A stretch of 64,000 nucleotides of DNA from Haloglomus salinum (GTDB taxonomy: Archaea > Halobacteriota > Halobacteria > Halobacteriales > Haloarculaceae). Positions 35,069 to 44,050 of the stretch are shown here, in pieces. The notes beneath the pieces are model-generated. The model saw only the letters and a list, made by a program, of their open reading frames with translations. It was not told the DNA's origin and made no database searches. The stretch covers positions 930,001 to 994,000 of the forward strand of contig NZ_CP101153.1 of assembly GCF_024298825.1 (NCBI RefSeq), read 5' to 3'. A program made the translations under genes and the position numbers. Each line of letters opens with the position of its first letter. The stretch's first letter is position 1.

Positions 35069-35155
35069 ATGGACCGACAGCAGATATTCGCGCTCCTCAT
35101 GGTCATCGCCATGGTCGGGTCGTCCGTCGTGTACGGCCTGGCGTTCTTCCTCTAG
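35069..35155 (+). CDS. 28-residue membrane microprotein
   Basis: A very short frame: 'MDRQQIFALLMVIAMVGSSV' followed by 'VYGLAFFL' and a TAG. It is one hydrophobic helix with a short charged N-terminus, like single-span microproteins. TTATAT at 35041-35046 stands ~26 bases before the ATG, so a leaderless transcript fits well. GC-rich third codon positions agree with coding. Haloarchaeal relatives of this type exist to my recollection, but no function is known. Confidence 0.6.
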   Translation: MDRQQIFALLMVIAMVGSSVVYGLAFFL

Positions 35156-35240
35156 CTCCCGGGCACTCCGACCGCCGCAGAATCACACGCCCCGAGCGCC
35201 GCCGGCGTGCAGTCCGCCTCGGGCGGCCAGGTCGTCGCCG

Positions 35241-37028
35241 CTACTCGCCCCACACGTCCGAGAGGGGGTGGTCGCTGGGGTCTTGCGACCCGGAGCCACC
35301 GGAGCGACCCGACCGCCCCCCGGAGCCACCGCTCCCGGTCCTGCGGCGCGACCCGCCGCGGGAGCCACCAGAACCGCCGGCGCCCCCGACAGCCGCCCCC
35401 GGGTCGAACGCGGGCAGGTCGGGCGTCGACATCAGGTCCACCTGCTCGGCGAACCAGCCGGGCATGTCGTGGCGGGCGCGCTCGAACAGGTCGAGCAGCG
35501 AGGTGTCGGCGAGGTAGGTCGCTCCGTAGTCGTCCGGTGCGCGCACGACGCGCCCGCACGCCTGGATGACGGTCCGGAGCGCGGTGCGGTAGTACCAGCC
35601 CCACTGGCCGTCCTCCAGGCGGCGGGCGACCCGGGAGTCCCGCGTGTTCGGGTACGGCGCCTTGCAGAGGACCTGCCAGCGGCAGAGGTCGCCGTTCAGG
35701 TCGAGCGCCTCCTCCATCTTCACCGAGACGAACACGTCCGCGCCCGAGGAACGGGTCCAGCCCGAGAGCGCAGCATCCCGGTTGTCGGAGTCGTGGCCGC
35801 GGACACGGGCGCCGACGCCGAAGTTCTCGAGGTGCTCGCGCAGGCGTTCGGCGATAGCGTACGAGTGCGCGTGGACGAGGCCTTTCTCCTCGGGGTGCTG
35901 TTGCATCAGTCGGACGACGAGTCGGGCGATCTTCGGGATTGTCTCGTCGCGGTGCTCGTAGGTCATCTTCCCCTGCGTGGTATCGTACAGCGACCGGTTC
36001 TCGACGGGGAAGGTGTGCGGTACGTCGACCAGCGCGACGTTCGCCGGGTCGAGCCCGGAACCACGGCAGAAGGCGTCCTTGTCGAGGATGGTCGCCGAGA
36101 GGAGCGCGAACTTCGTCCCACGGTCCCAGACGGTGTGGTGGAGGTAGCGCGCCGGGTCCATCGGCTTGATGGTGACGGCGGTCCCCGCGCCGTCGGGCTG
36201 GTCGACGACCCACGTCGTCGTCGACTCGGTGTCGCGGAGGTCCTCGACGAACCAGCCCAGTTCGCGGATGAGGTCGGTCAGCCGGTCGCGCTCGGCGACC
36301 TGCTCGCGGTCCAGTTCGGCCTTCGAGCGGAGCTCCGTGAGCCGCCGGTCACAGGCCGCTTCGAGGCGCTCGGCGTAGTCGGCCGCGTCGCGGAGGCCGT
36401 CGATCTTCGGCGGCGGCGTCCCCTCCCAGACGGCGGCGGGTACCCAGCCTGGTGACAGCTCGATGGTGGCGTACATCTCGGCCCACTCCGCGAGGCCGTG
36501 GGCCTCGTCGATCACCACCACGTCGCGCTGGCCGAACACGTCGCTCCCGGCAGTCTGCATGAAGTACGCCAGCGTCATCGCGGCGATAGAGCGGTTCGAG
36601 GCGATAGCCCGGTCGGAGAAGTAGGGACACCGGTGTTCGACGGGGCAGTTGTAGCCACGCTCGCGGGCACACGGCGCCTCGTCGACGGGGGTGTCCGATT
36701 CCCCGGGAAGGATGCACTTGTAGTTCGACTTCCCACGGATGATGCTCAGGTCCTCAAGCAGGGCGTCCCCGGCCACGTCGTCCAGTTGCGAGACCTGCGG
36801 CGTCGTGTAGTACGCGCCGACTGGCTGGTGAGGTTCGGCCTCCCCGGGCCGCCTGGCACACCCCGCGATGGCTCGCGCGAGGAGCGACTTGCCGCTCCCC
36901 GTCGGCGCGCGCACCAGAACCACGTCGTTCCCGTCCTCGAAGGCCGCTCGAATCCGCTGGAGGGCGGTCTCCTGTGCCCCTCGATACGAGGGAGCCGGGA
37001 ACTCGGACTCGATACGGGCGGGGTCCAC
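35241..37028 (-). CDS. Rad3/XPD/DinG-like superfamily 2 helicase
   Basis: A 595-residue DNA helicase. Walker A 'APTGSGKS' (41-48), DEAH box 'VVIDEAHGLAEWA' (Asp174 onward), and the motif VI-like 'QACGRVVRAPDD' are present. Four Cys (105, 120, 128, 134) between motifs I and II match the 4Fe-4S cluster domain of XPD/DinG enzymes. It probably unwinds DNA 5' to 3' in repair or transcription-coupled processes. The last ~50 residues are a Gly/Ser/Arg-rich disordered tail unlike the acidic norm here, perhaps a nucleic-acid-binding tail. Confidence 0.9.
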   Translation of the reverse strand: MDPARIESEFPAPSYRGAQETALQRIRAAFEDGNDVVLVRAPTGSGKSLLARAIAGCARRPGEAEPHQPVGAYYTTPQVSQLDDVAGDALLEDLSIIRGKSNYKCILPGESDTPVDEAPCARERGYNCPVEHRCPYFSDRAIASNRSIAAMTLAYFMQTAGSDVFGQRDVVVIDEAHGLAEWAEMYATIELSPGWVPAAVWEGTPPPKIDGLRDAADYAERLEAACDRRLTELRSKAELDREQVAERDRLTDLIRELGWFVEDLRDTESTTTWVVDQPDGAGTAVTIKPMDPARYLHHTVWDRGTKFALLSATILDKDAFCRGSGLDPANVALVDVPHTFPVENRSLYDTTQGKMTYEHRDETIPKIARLVVRLMQQHPEEKGLVHAHSYAIAERLREHLENFGVGARVRGHDSDNRDAALSGWTRSSGADVFVSVKMEEALDLNGDLCRWQVLCKAPYPNTRDSRVARRLEDGQWGWYYRTALRTVIQACGRVVRAPDDYGATYLADTSLLDLFERARHDMPGWFAEQVDLMSTPDLPAFDPGAAVGGAGGSGGSRGGSRRRTGSGGSGGRSGRSGGSGSQDPSDHPLSDVWGE

Positions 37029-37331
37029 GTGCCCACGTCCGCGGCGGCGGCCATAACCGCACCGGACTCGGCGACCCCGTCCAGCCCGGCATCTCCGGCG
37101 CGCGCGAGCCGCGCCGACCGGCCTGAACGTCTGGTCAGTGTACTGATACCAGAGCGGCCACCCGTCTACTAACGGTTACCGAGCAGCACCCGAAATGCAA
37201 CCGTTACCGCCGAGCGCACTTATTAGCGAAAAGTAACTTAATTTCCCATCTATGCACGGTTATTTACCATACTTTATATACTACTGCCAGGTGCCGGAAC
37301 ATATAACCCCCTGTATAACTTGCGTCCATTC
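37029..37331. promoter_or_regulatory. Upstream region of the acidic repeat protein
   Basis: A 303-base gap. Its left third is GC-rich; from ~37200 it is AT-rich. An 8-bp inverted repeat TAACGGTT/AACCGTTA (37170-37177, 37199-37206) is an operator candidate. ATATAA at 37301-37306 lies ~28 bases before the ATG at 37332. No gene is visible. Confidence 0.5.
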
Positions 37332-38468
37332 ATGGTGGGACAACACGCAGCCAGCCAGACAAACGAGGAGAGGTCATCGACGACCCAGCCGTTCACGAAG
37401 AAGGTACTCCCGTCGCTCGGACTGATAGCGTTCCTGACAGTTGGGATCATCTTCAACCCGTTCTTCGGCGTCGGGGCGGGGGCGGTGCCGGGCGTCGACG
37501 GAGGAGCAGATTCCGGAAGTAGTGCCGGTCCCGGAAGTGGCGCGAGCACACCCGCCGATAGCGCGGCGGCAGCCGATGCCGGCAACGGCGGCGACACCTC
37601 ACAGGGCGCCCAGTCGAGCGTCGGGACGCCCGAGCCACAGGGCATCTTCGCATCGAACGACCGGTCGGACACCGATGCCGCTGACGTGACCGATGGACCA
37701 GCGACCACCGCCAGCGGGAGCACGGCGGCTGACGCCGGCGGCAGCACCGCGGCCGAGGACGGCGACTGGATGGACTTCCTGAACGACCAGACCAGCCCGC
37801 TCGTCCAGACGCTCCGTGGCCCGCTCGGACAGCTCCAGCCGGACAGCCAGCTGGCCGAGACGATGCGCGGTCCGATGTACGAACTGGACGACCCGGACAG
37901 CAACGTAGCCCGGACGCTCGCCCGCCCCGACAGCGAGGACGTGGTGGGTGGCCCGGTTGGCGACGTGACCGCCGACCTCGACGAGACCGCCGGCGCGGGC
38001 GCCCCGAGCGAGGGTGCGACCGACGCCGTCGACGATGCGACCGGCGGTGCGTCGGAGGGAGTCACCGACGCCGTCGAGGGGACGACCGACGACGCCACGG
38101 ATACCGTCGACGAGGCCACCGAGGGCGCTGGTGACACCGTGGAGGAGGCTGCCAGCGGTGACGTCGACGGCACCAGCGACGCGGTCGGTGACACCGTGGA
38201 CGAGACCACCGATAGCACCACCGATGCCGTCGATGACACCACGGACAGCACCACCGATGCCGTGGACAGCGCCACCGGCGGTACCACGGACGATGTGACC
38301 GACACCGTGGACGACACCACGGACAGCACCACCGATGCCGTCGATGACACCACCGATGCCGTCGACGACACGCTGAGCGGTAGCGACTCCGGCAGCGACG
38401 ACAGCGACGACGACGACAGCAACGACGACGACAGCAACGATTCCAGCAGCGACGACGGCCTGCTGTAG
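37332..38468 (+). CDS. Anchored acidic protein with 11-residue repeats
   Basis: A 378-residue protein of low complexity. A hydrophobic segment near the N-terminus ('VLPSLGLIAFLTVGIIF', about 25-41) would span the membrane as signal or anchor. After a Ser/Gly/Ala linker comes a small ordered-looking part (~140-200, 'WMDFLNDQTSPLVQTLRGPL'). Then ~130 residues of repeats follow in the pattern TTDSTTDAVDD, and the tail is Asp/Ser-rich. The repeats resemble the 11-mer periodicity of LEA-type proteins, but with acidic instead of lysine residues. ATG at 37332 is set by the TATA box (37301-37306); a TTG at 37320 is an alternative. Function unknown. Confidence 0.75.
   Translation: MVGQHAASQTNEERSSTTQPFTKKVLPSLGLIAFLTVGIIFNPFFGVGAGAVPGVDGGADSGSSAGPGSGASTPADSAAAADAGNGGDTSQGAQSSVGTPEPQGIFASNDRSDTDAADVTDGPATTASGSTAADAGGSTAAEDGDWMDFLNDQTSPLVQTLRGPLGQLQPDSQLAETMRGPMYELDDPDSNVARTLARPDSEDVVGGPVGDVTADLDETAGAGAPSEGATDAVDDATGGASEGVTDAVEGTTDDATDTVDEATEGAGDTVEEAASGDVDGTSDAVGDTVDETTDSTTDAVDDTTDSTTDAVDSATGGTTDDVTDTVDDTTDSTTDAVDDTTDAVDDTLSGSDSGSDDSDDDDSNDDDSNDSSSDDGLL
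38214..38362 (+). repeat. 33-bp DNA repeats inside the acidic protein gene
   Basis: The unit that begins AGCACCACCGATGCCGT occurs at 38214, 38247 and 38325, and related units surround it; 33 bases is eleven codons. The near-identity at DNA level indicates recent expansion or homogenisation by recombination. Confidence 0.7.
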
Positions 38469-38541
38469 AGCCGGTCCCTCACGGCAGTCTCGCCCGCCGT
38501 ATCCTCCCGCGCCGACCCCGTCCGGTACCGCCCGGTCCGGG

Positions 38542-38793
38542 CTACGTTCCGTTTTCGCCGTCTTCGGACGATGCCCGGTCCTCGTGGGGCGAGAGCGCCG
38601 CCACGTCCTCGGTGGTGACGTCGTGGTCGTCGGGGAGCCGCTCGATGCAGTCGTAACAGAGCAGATACTCCGAGCCGTCGGCCAGTTCCAGCGTCAACCC
38701 CTCCGTCCGGTCGCCGCCGAACGACCAGAGGTTGGCGATACCGCCGGCGATCTGGACGGAGCGGCCACAGCCATCGCACGGCTCTCGTGTCAT
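38542..38793 (-). CDS. Small CxxC zinc protein
   Basis: An 83-residue protein that starts 'MTREPCDGCGRSVQIAGGIA' and has 'LCYDCIERLPDD', so two CxxC pairs that probably bind zinc as a ribbon. It resembles a conserved haloarchaeal family of zinc-ribbon proteins (possibly DUF7561). The function is unknown. The ATG at 38793 gives the conserved start. It is on the strand opposite to the genes on both sides. Confidence 0.8.
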   Translation of the reverse strand: MTREPCDGCGRSVQIAGGIANLWSFGGDRTEGLTLELADGSEYLLCYDCIERLPDDHDVTTEDVAALSPHEDRASSEDGENGT

Positions 38794-38908
38794 GCCCCGC
38801 CGTTCGGGCGGCGCCCGCAAACCGCTGTCGGGAGCTGGTATCCCGGTCACTCAAAGACGCCTTTGATATTACGTAACAATAGGTGTAGATGCCCCCGTAG
38901 GGGAGTCC

Positions 38909-41275
38909 ATGATTCCACGAACCGTCGCGGTCGTGGTGCTGGTCCTCGCCGCGTCCGTGACTGGCGCCGTCGTGCTGGACGACGCCAGGGACCGGACCCC
39001 GGCGCCGGAGGAGCGACCGGACGACCAGCCTGCGACCGACAACCGGAGCACCGTCCGCGAGGCGATGCAGTTGACCACGGCCGACTCCGACGCGGCGTTC
39101 CGGTCGTACCTCGAACGGGCCCAGCGCGAGGCCGGCGGTGGGCATCGCGGCGTCGAGTTCGACCGCGGTCGCCCCGCCCGGGTGACATCGGCCCCGAGGG
39201 CAACAGCCGTCGCGGCCGACAGTTCCGTGTCGCTGACCGGACAGGCCGCCGCAGCCGGCGGTGACGGCGGCGGTGGCGACGCCGGTGGAGGTGCGCCCTC
39301 ACGCCGCGTCGGTGGGACGAACGTGCAGGTCGTCGGCATCGACGAGCCGGACGTGGTGAAGACGGTCGGCGACCGGTTCTACGTCCAGCGGGCAGGTGCA
39401 TCGTTCGACGCGGCCGGGACGAGCGTCGTGGCTGCGACACCGCCGGCCGAGGCGCGTGTGACCGCCGCACTGGACCGGAGCGGCCGGATGCTCGTCGGCG
39501 AGAACCGGGTCGTCGTACTGCCGGACCGACGGGCCGTCCGTCGCCCGGTCGAGCCGGAGCCGCGGCGAGGCGGTCCGGCCGGCGCGGTCACCGGCGCCGT
39601 CGACTCGATGGTCGCCGACGAGGACGACCGCGCGGCCCGCGAGCGGGTGCTGACGGGGTACGACGTGAGCGACTCCGACGCGCCGACGGAGGCGTGGGAA
39701 CAGCGCGTTCGGGGTCGCGTGGCCTCGGCGCGGCTGGCCGACGGCCGCGTCCTGCTGGTCGTCGCGAACGACCTCCCTCGCCCCGGTGAGCCCTGCCGCG
39801 TGCTGCCGCTGGCCGACGAGACGGTGGCCTGTACCGACATCCGCCACCCGGACCGACCGGTCCCGGCGGACGTGACCTACTCCGTGCTGGCCGTGAACGC
39901 CGAGAACGGCGACATCGAGCAGCGGACGACGTTCGTCGGGAGCCGCGAGTCGACGGTCTACGTCTCGTCGGACGCCGTCTACGCCACCTACACGGCGAGC
40001 GAACGGCGCTCCGCGCTCCGGACGGAGTTCCTGCTGGAGAGCGACGTCGTCCCCGAGCGCGTGAAGGAGCGACTCCGGACCGTCCAGGGCTACGACCTCT
40101 CCCCCCGCGCCGGGGAGGAGGAGGTCGAGGCGACCGTACAGAGCTGGCTCGGCACGCTCGCACCCGCAGAGCGCGAGGACGCTCGGCGGGAGCTCCGCGA
40201 GGACTGGGAGGAGTATCTCCGTGAGCACCGCCGGAACGCCACGACGACACACGTCGCGCGCTTCCCCGTCGACGACCTGGAGGACGTGACGACCGGGAGC
40301 GTCCCGGGTATCGTCCTCAACCAGTTCTCCTTCGACGTCCACGACGGCCACCTCCGCGTGGCCACGACCGTCGGCGAGCGGCTGCCGGGCGTCGAGAGCG
40401 CCAACGACGTCTACACGCTCGACGCGACGACGCTGGAGCAGGTCGGGAGCGTCACCGGGATGAGCGAGGGCCAGCGCGTCTACGGCGTCCGGTTCGACGG
40501 CGACCGCGGTTACGTCGTCACCTTCCGGCAGGTGGACCCGCTGCACGTGCTCGACCTCTCTGACCCCGCGAACCCGACCGAGGAGGGCGAGGTGAAGCTC
40601 CCGGGCTACTCCTCGTACCTCCACCCGCTCGGTGACGGCCGCGTGATGGGCATCGGCGAGGAGGACGGCCGCGTCAAGGCCGTCATCTTCGACGTGAGCG
40701 ACGCCAGCGACCCGCGGGTCGAGGAGTCGCGAATCCTCGACGCCTACTGGTCCGGCGTCTCGCAGACCCACCACGCGTTCACCTACGACCCGCGCCACGG
40801 CGTCGCCTTCCTCCCGACGCCCGAGGGTGGCTACATCCTCTCGACCGACGACCTCGCGACCGAGAAACGGGTCGAGATGCGGAACCCTCGCCGGGCGCGC
40901 TACGTCGGCGACCACCTGTTCGTCTTCGGCGCCGACGAGGCCGTGGTCCTCGACGAGACGGACTGGTCGCGCGTGGCGACGGTCGACCTGAACGCGGTCC
41001 CGGAGCCACCGCGGACGGAGACACCGACGCCGGACGAGACGCCGACCGCGACGCCGACCCCACCGCCGGAGACGACGCCGACACAGACGCCGACCGCCAG
41101 TCCGACGCCCGAGGCGTCGCCGACCCCGACACGGACCGCGAGCCCAACCCCAACACCGACCGCGACACCGACCGAGACCACCACCGAGACTGCAACCGCG
41201 ACACGGTCACCGACGCCCACGCGGACCGCGACGCCGCAGCCGACTGGGACGGCGACAGCGCCGACCGCGTCCTGA
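38909..41275 (+). CDS. Secreted beta-propeller protein
   Basis: A 788-residue exported protein. The N-terminus 'MIPRTVAVVVLVLAASVTGA' is a signal/anchor segment. The body (about 140-700) is a Beta_propel (PF09826) domain, recognised by 'GTNVQVVGIDEPDVVKT', 'IVLNQFSFDVHDGHLRVAT', 'VYGVRFDGDRGYVVTFRQ' and 'DPLHVLDLSDPANPTEEGEV'. The final ~85 residues are a Thr/Pro-rich stalk (e.g. 'TPTPDETPTATPTPPP') with no hydrophobic anchor, so attachment is through the N-terminus. Such proteins are probably surface binding or scaffold proteins; the ligand is unknown. Confidence 0.88.
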   Translation: MIPRTVAVVVLVLAASVTGAVVLDDARDRTPAPEERPDDQPATDNRSTVREAMQLTTADSDAAFRSYLERAQREAGGGHRGVEFDRGRPARVTSAPRATAVAADSSVSLTGQAAAAGGDGGGGDAGGGAPSRRVGGTNVQVVGIDEPDVVKTVGDRFYVQRAGASFDAAGTSVVAATPPAEARVTAALDRSGRMLVGENRVVVLPDRRAVRRPVEPEPRRGGPAGAVTGAVDSMVADEDDRAARERVLTGYDVSDSDAPTEAWEQRVRGRVASARLADGRVLLVVANDLPRPGEPCRVLPLADETVACTDIRHPDRPVPADVTYSVLAVNAENGDIEQRTTFVGSRESTVYVSSDAVYATYTASERRSALRTEFLLESDVVPERVKERLRTVQGYDLSPRAGEEEVEATVQSWLGTLAPAEREDARRELREDWEEYLREHRRNATTTHVARFPVDDLEDVTTGSVPGIVLNQFSFDVHDGHLRVATTVGERLPGVESANDVYTLDATTLEQVGSVTGMSEGQRVYGVRFDGDRGYVVTFRQVDPLHVLDLSDPANPTEEGEVKLPGYSSYLHPLGDGRVMGIGEEDGRVKAVIFDVSDASDPRVEESRILDAYWSGVSQTHHAFTYDPRHGVAFLPTPEGGYILSTDDLATEKRVEMRNPRRARYVGDHLFVFGADEAVVLDETDWSRVATVDLNAVPEPPRTETPTPDETPTATPTPPPETTPTQTPTASPTPEASPTPTRTASPTPTPTATPTETTTETATATRSPTPTRTATPQPTGTATAPTAS

Positions 41276-41440
41276 CGGCTGCGGCATCACGGCTTCGTGG
41301 CGACTGCCCGCTGGTGCCGATAGCGCCGGGCGCCGGCTCTGGGACGAGATATTCGAACTTCTATCGAGAATACTGCTCGAGAACCAGACATTTCCCGATT
41401 ACAATGCCAGTTCAAAAGTTATTCGCAGATTTCCGAATAA

Positions 41441-41647
41441 TCAGGTGCCGAGCGGCGGGTTCCGGAACAGCGCGTCCGCGAGCACGAACGCGCTGACCAG
41501 TCCGCCAGCCGCCGTCGTGGCGTGCGAGGGTACATCCAGAAGCACGCCGGCGAGGGCGGCCACGACGAACGCGACTGGGATACAGAGCAGGACGATATCG
41601 TAGCGGGTCAGCCCCGACCCGCGACCACTGTTGGCACTCACAGACAT
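41441..41647 (-). CDS. Small two-span membrane protein
   Basis: A 68-residue protein with two hydrophobic segments, 'IVLLCIPVAFVVAALAGVLL' and 'AAGGLVSAFVLADALF', and the end 'RNPPLGT'. It resembles a conserved haloarchaeal membrane family whose function is unknown. A palindrome-rich regulatory region lies about 110 bases upstream. Confidence 0.7.
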   Translation of the reverse strand: MSVSANSGRGSGLTRYDIVLLCIPVAFVVAALAGVLLDVPSHATTAAGGLVSAFVLADALFRNPPLGT

Positions 41648-41754
41648 GACTGACTCTCACCTCCACCAGTAGTGTACTCGGGCGTCCATCAAAAATTTTG
41701 CTCCGAACCCATCCACCGAACCGCCAGGGAACCCTGAACGAACAATATCTGGAG

Positions 41755-41786
41755 TTATATCGAATATTTCGATAACTTATCGATAT
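41755..41786. promoter_or_regulatory. AT-rich palindrome pair
   Basis: TATCGAATATTTCGATA (41758-41774) is a perfect 17-base dyad, and TATCGATA (41778-41785) is a perfect 8-base palindrome just after it. Together they repeat the half-site TATCGA/TCGATA. They lie in the gap between the small membrane protein gene (minus) and the NAD-binding protein gene (plus), and may be an operator for either. The rest of the 285-base gap (41648-41932) shows CTTATC at 41902-41907, the TATA element of the plus-strand gene. Confidence 0.4.
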
Positions 41787-41932
41787 CTCGCCCGCCTCGA
41801 GTCACCGATTCGGGTTCGCAGCGTCGGAGACACGGCACGGAATCGGCACCGGCCACCCCGACAGCGGCCGACGCAGGGCGTCGGTGACCTCGGGACGCAC
41901 ACTTATCCGCCGTCCGCACCTCGTGTAGCCAT

Positions 41933-42943
41933 ATGCGCGTACTGGTCACGGGGGCAACCGGATTCGTCGGCGGGCGGCTGGTGCCGGCACTGCTCCGGGC
42001 CGGCCACGACGTGGTGGCGATGGTCCGGGACCCTGCAGGGTACGAGGGGCCGTCGGGCGTCGAGGTGGTGCAGGGCGACCTCCTCGAATCCGGCTGGGAG
42101 GACACCCTCGACGGCATCGACGCCGCGTACTACCTCGTCCACTCGATGGGCGCCGGCGAGGCGTTCGCCGAGCGCGACCGCCGGGCGGCACGGAACTTCG
42201 CCGACGCAGCGAGCGCGGCCGGCGTCGACCGTGTCGTCTACCTCGGCGGCCTCGGTGCCGAGGGCGACGACCTCTCGGAACACCTCGAATCGCGCCGCGA
42301 GGTCGAGCGCGTGCTCGGGGAGGGAGAGTACGACCTGACGGTCCTCCGGGCCGCCGTCATCATCGGCGACGGGTCGCTCTCGTTCGACCTCATCCGCCAG
42401 CTCGTCACCCGGCTCCCCGTGATGATAACGCCACGGTGGGTCCGGACGCCGTGCCAGCCCATCGCCATCGACGACGTGGTCGCGTACCTCGTCGGCGTCC
42501 TCGACGTCCCGGAGACCCGGGCGGACACCTTCGAGATCGGTGGCCCGGAGGTCATGACCTACGAGTCGATGCTCCAGGAGACCGCCCGCCTCTCCGGGCG
42601 GCGCGAGCCGGTCATCCTCCCCGCGCCCATCCTCTCGCCGGGGCTCTCCTCGCGGTGGCTCGGCCTCGTGACCGACGTCTCGACCGAGGTGGCCGTGCCG
42701 CTGGTGAAGGGCCTGCGGAACCCGGTCGTCGTCACTGACCGGCGCATCGAGTCGCTCGTCCCCATCGAGCGGACGACGTTCGAGACCGCCGTGTTGCGGG
42801 CGCTCTCACCGGTCGAGACGGCACCGCCGCCCGAGACGGCGACGGCCCGTGTCGAACCCGACGGAGGCCTGCCGGACGGCAGCGGACCCGGCGACCGGGA
42901 CAGCGGAACCGGACCCGACGCCGGACCCGGGGGTGGCCCCTGA
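41933..42943 (+). CDS. NAD(P)-binding atypical SDR (NDUFA9/YbjT-like)
   Basis: A 336-residue Rossmann-fold protein of the atypical short-chain dehydrogenase type. The dinucleotide motif is 'VLVTGATGFVGGRLVPALL', then 'DLLESGW' and 'VVYLGGLG'. The central 'CQPIAIDDVVAYLVG' matches NmrA/NDUFA9-like proteins. The last ~45 residues are a Pro/Gly/Asp tail. It might be a membrane-associated reductase or a quinone-pathway protein; the substrate is unknown. CTTATC at 41902-41907 gives a leaderless start. It overlaps the next gene by one base (TGATG). Confidence 0.85.
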   Translation: MRVLVTGATGFVGGRLVPALLRAGHDVVAMVRDPAGYEGPSGVEVVQGDLLESGWEDTLDGIDAAYYLVHSMGAGEAFAERDRRAARNFADAASAAGVDRVVYLGGLGAEGDDLSEHLESRREVERVLGEGEYDLTVLRAAVIIGDGSLSFDLIRQLVTRLPVMITPRWVRTPCQPIAIDDVVAYLVGVLDVPETRADTFEIGGPEVMTYESMLQETARLSGRREPVILPAPILSPGLSSRWLGLVTDVSTEVAVPLVKGLRNPVVVTDRRIESLVPIERTTFETAVLRALSPVETAPPPETATARVEPDGGLPDGSGPGDRDSGTGPDAGPGGGP

Positions 42944-43668
42944 TGGCCTCCTCGACCGGCACCCGGAAACCCGAGTTCGGGGAGACGTGGGTGTACGAGA
43001 GCATCATCTCGGCGCTGCCGGGTATCGAGCTCTCCCAGCCCGTCGCCATCGCCATCCAGCTCGCCATCTTCGAGGTCGGAGTGCTCGCGCTGGCGCTGTA
43101 CTACGGGCTGTGGAACGCCGCCATCGCCGGGACCGCTGCGGTCTTCGTCGCTGCGGTGGGGAGCGCGGAGATGCTCCGCATCAGCACCCTCACCCGCGCG
43201 GTGCCGGTGCCCGAGTCCTACCGGCGGCTCCTGTTCGGCTCCAGTGTCGAGGTGGTGCTGGCGGTGCTCGCCTACATCGCGCTCATCACGCACCTGTTCG
43301 TGTTCGACCCGGCGTCGGGCGGGACGCCACTCGTCGAGCGGCTGTTCGGCCCGGACCCGCCCGTGCTGGTGGTCTACATGACGCTACTGGTGCTGTGGGA
43401 CGTCTGCTACCGTATCGGAACGAACTGGTGGGCGTCGGTGACGGCGCTGTGGCGCTCGGCCCGGTTCCAGTTCGAACCCGAGACCGCGCGGGCGTTCCAG
43501 CGAGCCGACCTCGAGACGGTCGCGTTCGGACTCCTCCAGTTGCTCCTCGTGCCGTTCATCACGGACTTCCCGGTCCTGCTCGCGACCATCGTCGCCCACG
43601 TCGCCGCCGTCACGACAGTCTGTGGCCTCTCGGTGGTGCTGTTACAGGTCCGGACGGAGACGGCGTAG
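42943..43668 (+). CDS. Haloarchaeal integral membrane protein
   Basis: A 241-residue protein with about six membrane segments, such as 'VAIAIQLAIFEVGVLALALYYG', of which the first ~20 are 'VAIAIQLAIFEVGVLALA'. A conserved-looking loop is 'RISTLTRAVPVPESYRRLLFG'-like and 'YRIGTNWWASV' lies mid-protein. I believe it is an uncharacterised haloarchaeal family (possibly DUF7530). It is translationally coupled to the SDR gene (TGATG), so they may act together at the membrane. Confidence 0.72.
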   Translation: MASSTGTRKPEFGETWVYESIISALPGIELSQPVAIAIQLAIFEVGVLALALYYGLWNAAIAGTAAVFVAAVGSAEMLRISTLTRAVPVPESYRRLLFGSSVEVVLAVLAYIALITHLFVFDPASGGTPLVERLFGPDPPVLVVYMTLLVLWDVCYRIGTNWWASVTALWRSARFQFEPETARAFQRADLETVAFGLLQLLLVPFITDFPVLLATIVAHVAAVTTVCGLSVVLLQVRTETA

Positions 43669-43700
43669 GCGGGCCGAGGCGCGTTCCGAGAGTGAAGGGG

Positions 43701-43877
43701 TCAGTTGTTCTCCTTGATCTCCCTGAACTGGTCGAGGAGTGCCTCCGTCGAGTCACCGGAGTCGAACTCCACCTCTCCCCGGTACTCGTTCCGCTCGTCG
43801 TCGAAATCGGTGTCTACGGTGGTCGACTTCTCTTCGCGGCGCTCGTGCTCGTCCTCGTCATAGGCACCCATTGACAT
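43701..43877 (-). CDS. DUF5786 family small acidic protein
   Basis: A 58-residue protein, 'MSMGAYDEDEHERREEKSTT' at the start, 'DFDDERNEYRGEVEFDSGDS' in the middle and 'TEALLDQFREIKENN' at the end. This matches the haloarchaeal DUF5786 family very closely. It has no Cys, no signal and no membrane segment. Function is unknown; its wide conservation suggests a housekeeping role. It begins at ATG 43877 (or ATG 43871, two codons later). A TTATC element lies ~23 bases upstream. Confidence 0.88.
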   Translation of the reverse strand: MSMGAYDEDEHERREEKSTTVDTDFDDERNEYRGEVEFDSGDSTEALLDQFREIKENN

Positions 43878-44050
43878 GGTAACTACACCCGAGCGTTATC
43901 AGTTGTCAATAATCAATCTATCGTGTGGGATAGCCGGGCGTTCATATACCAGCCGCCCAGAACCGGGGAGCGAACGACACCCGGCACCGGGCTCGGGCGC
44001 GCCAGCGGTCGAACGGGAACGATTACAGGTTCGGGTGTCGAAGGTGGGGT

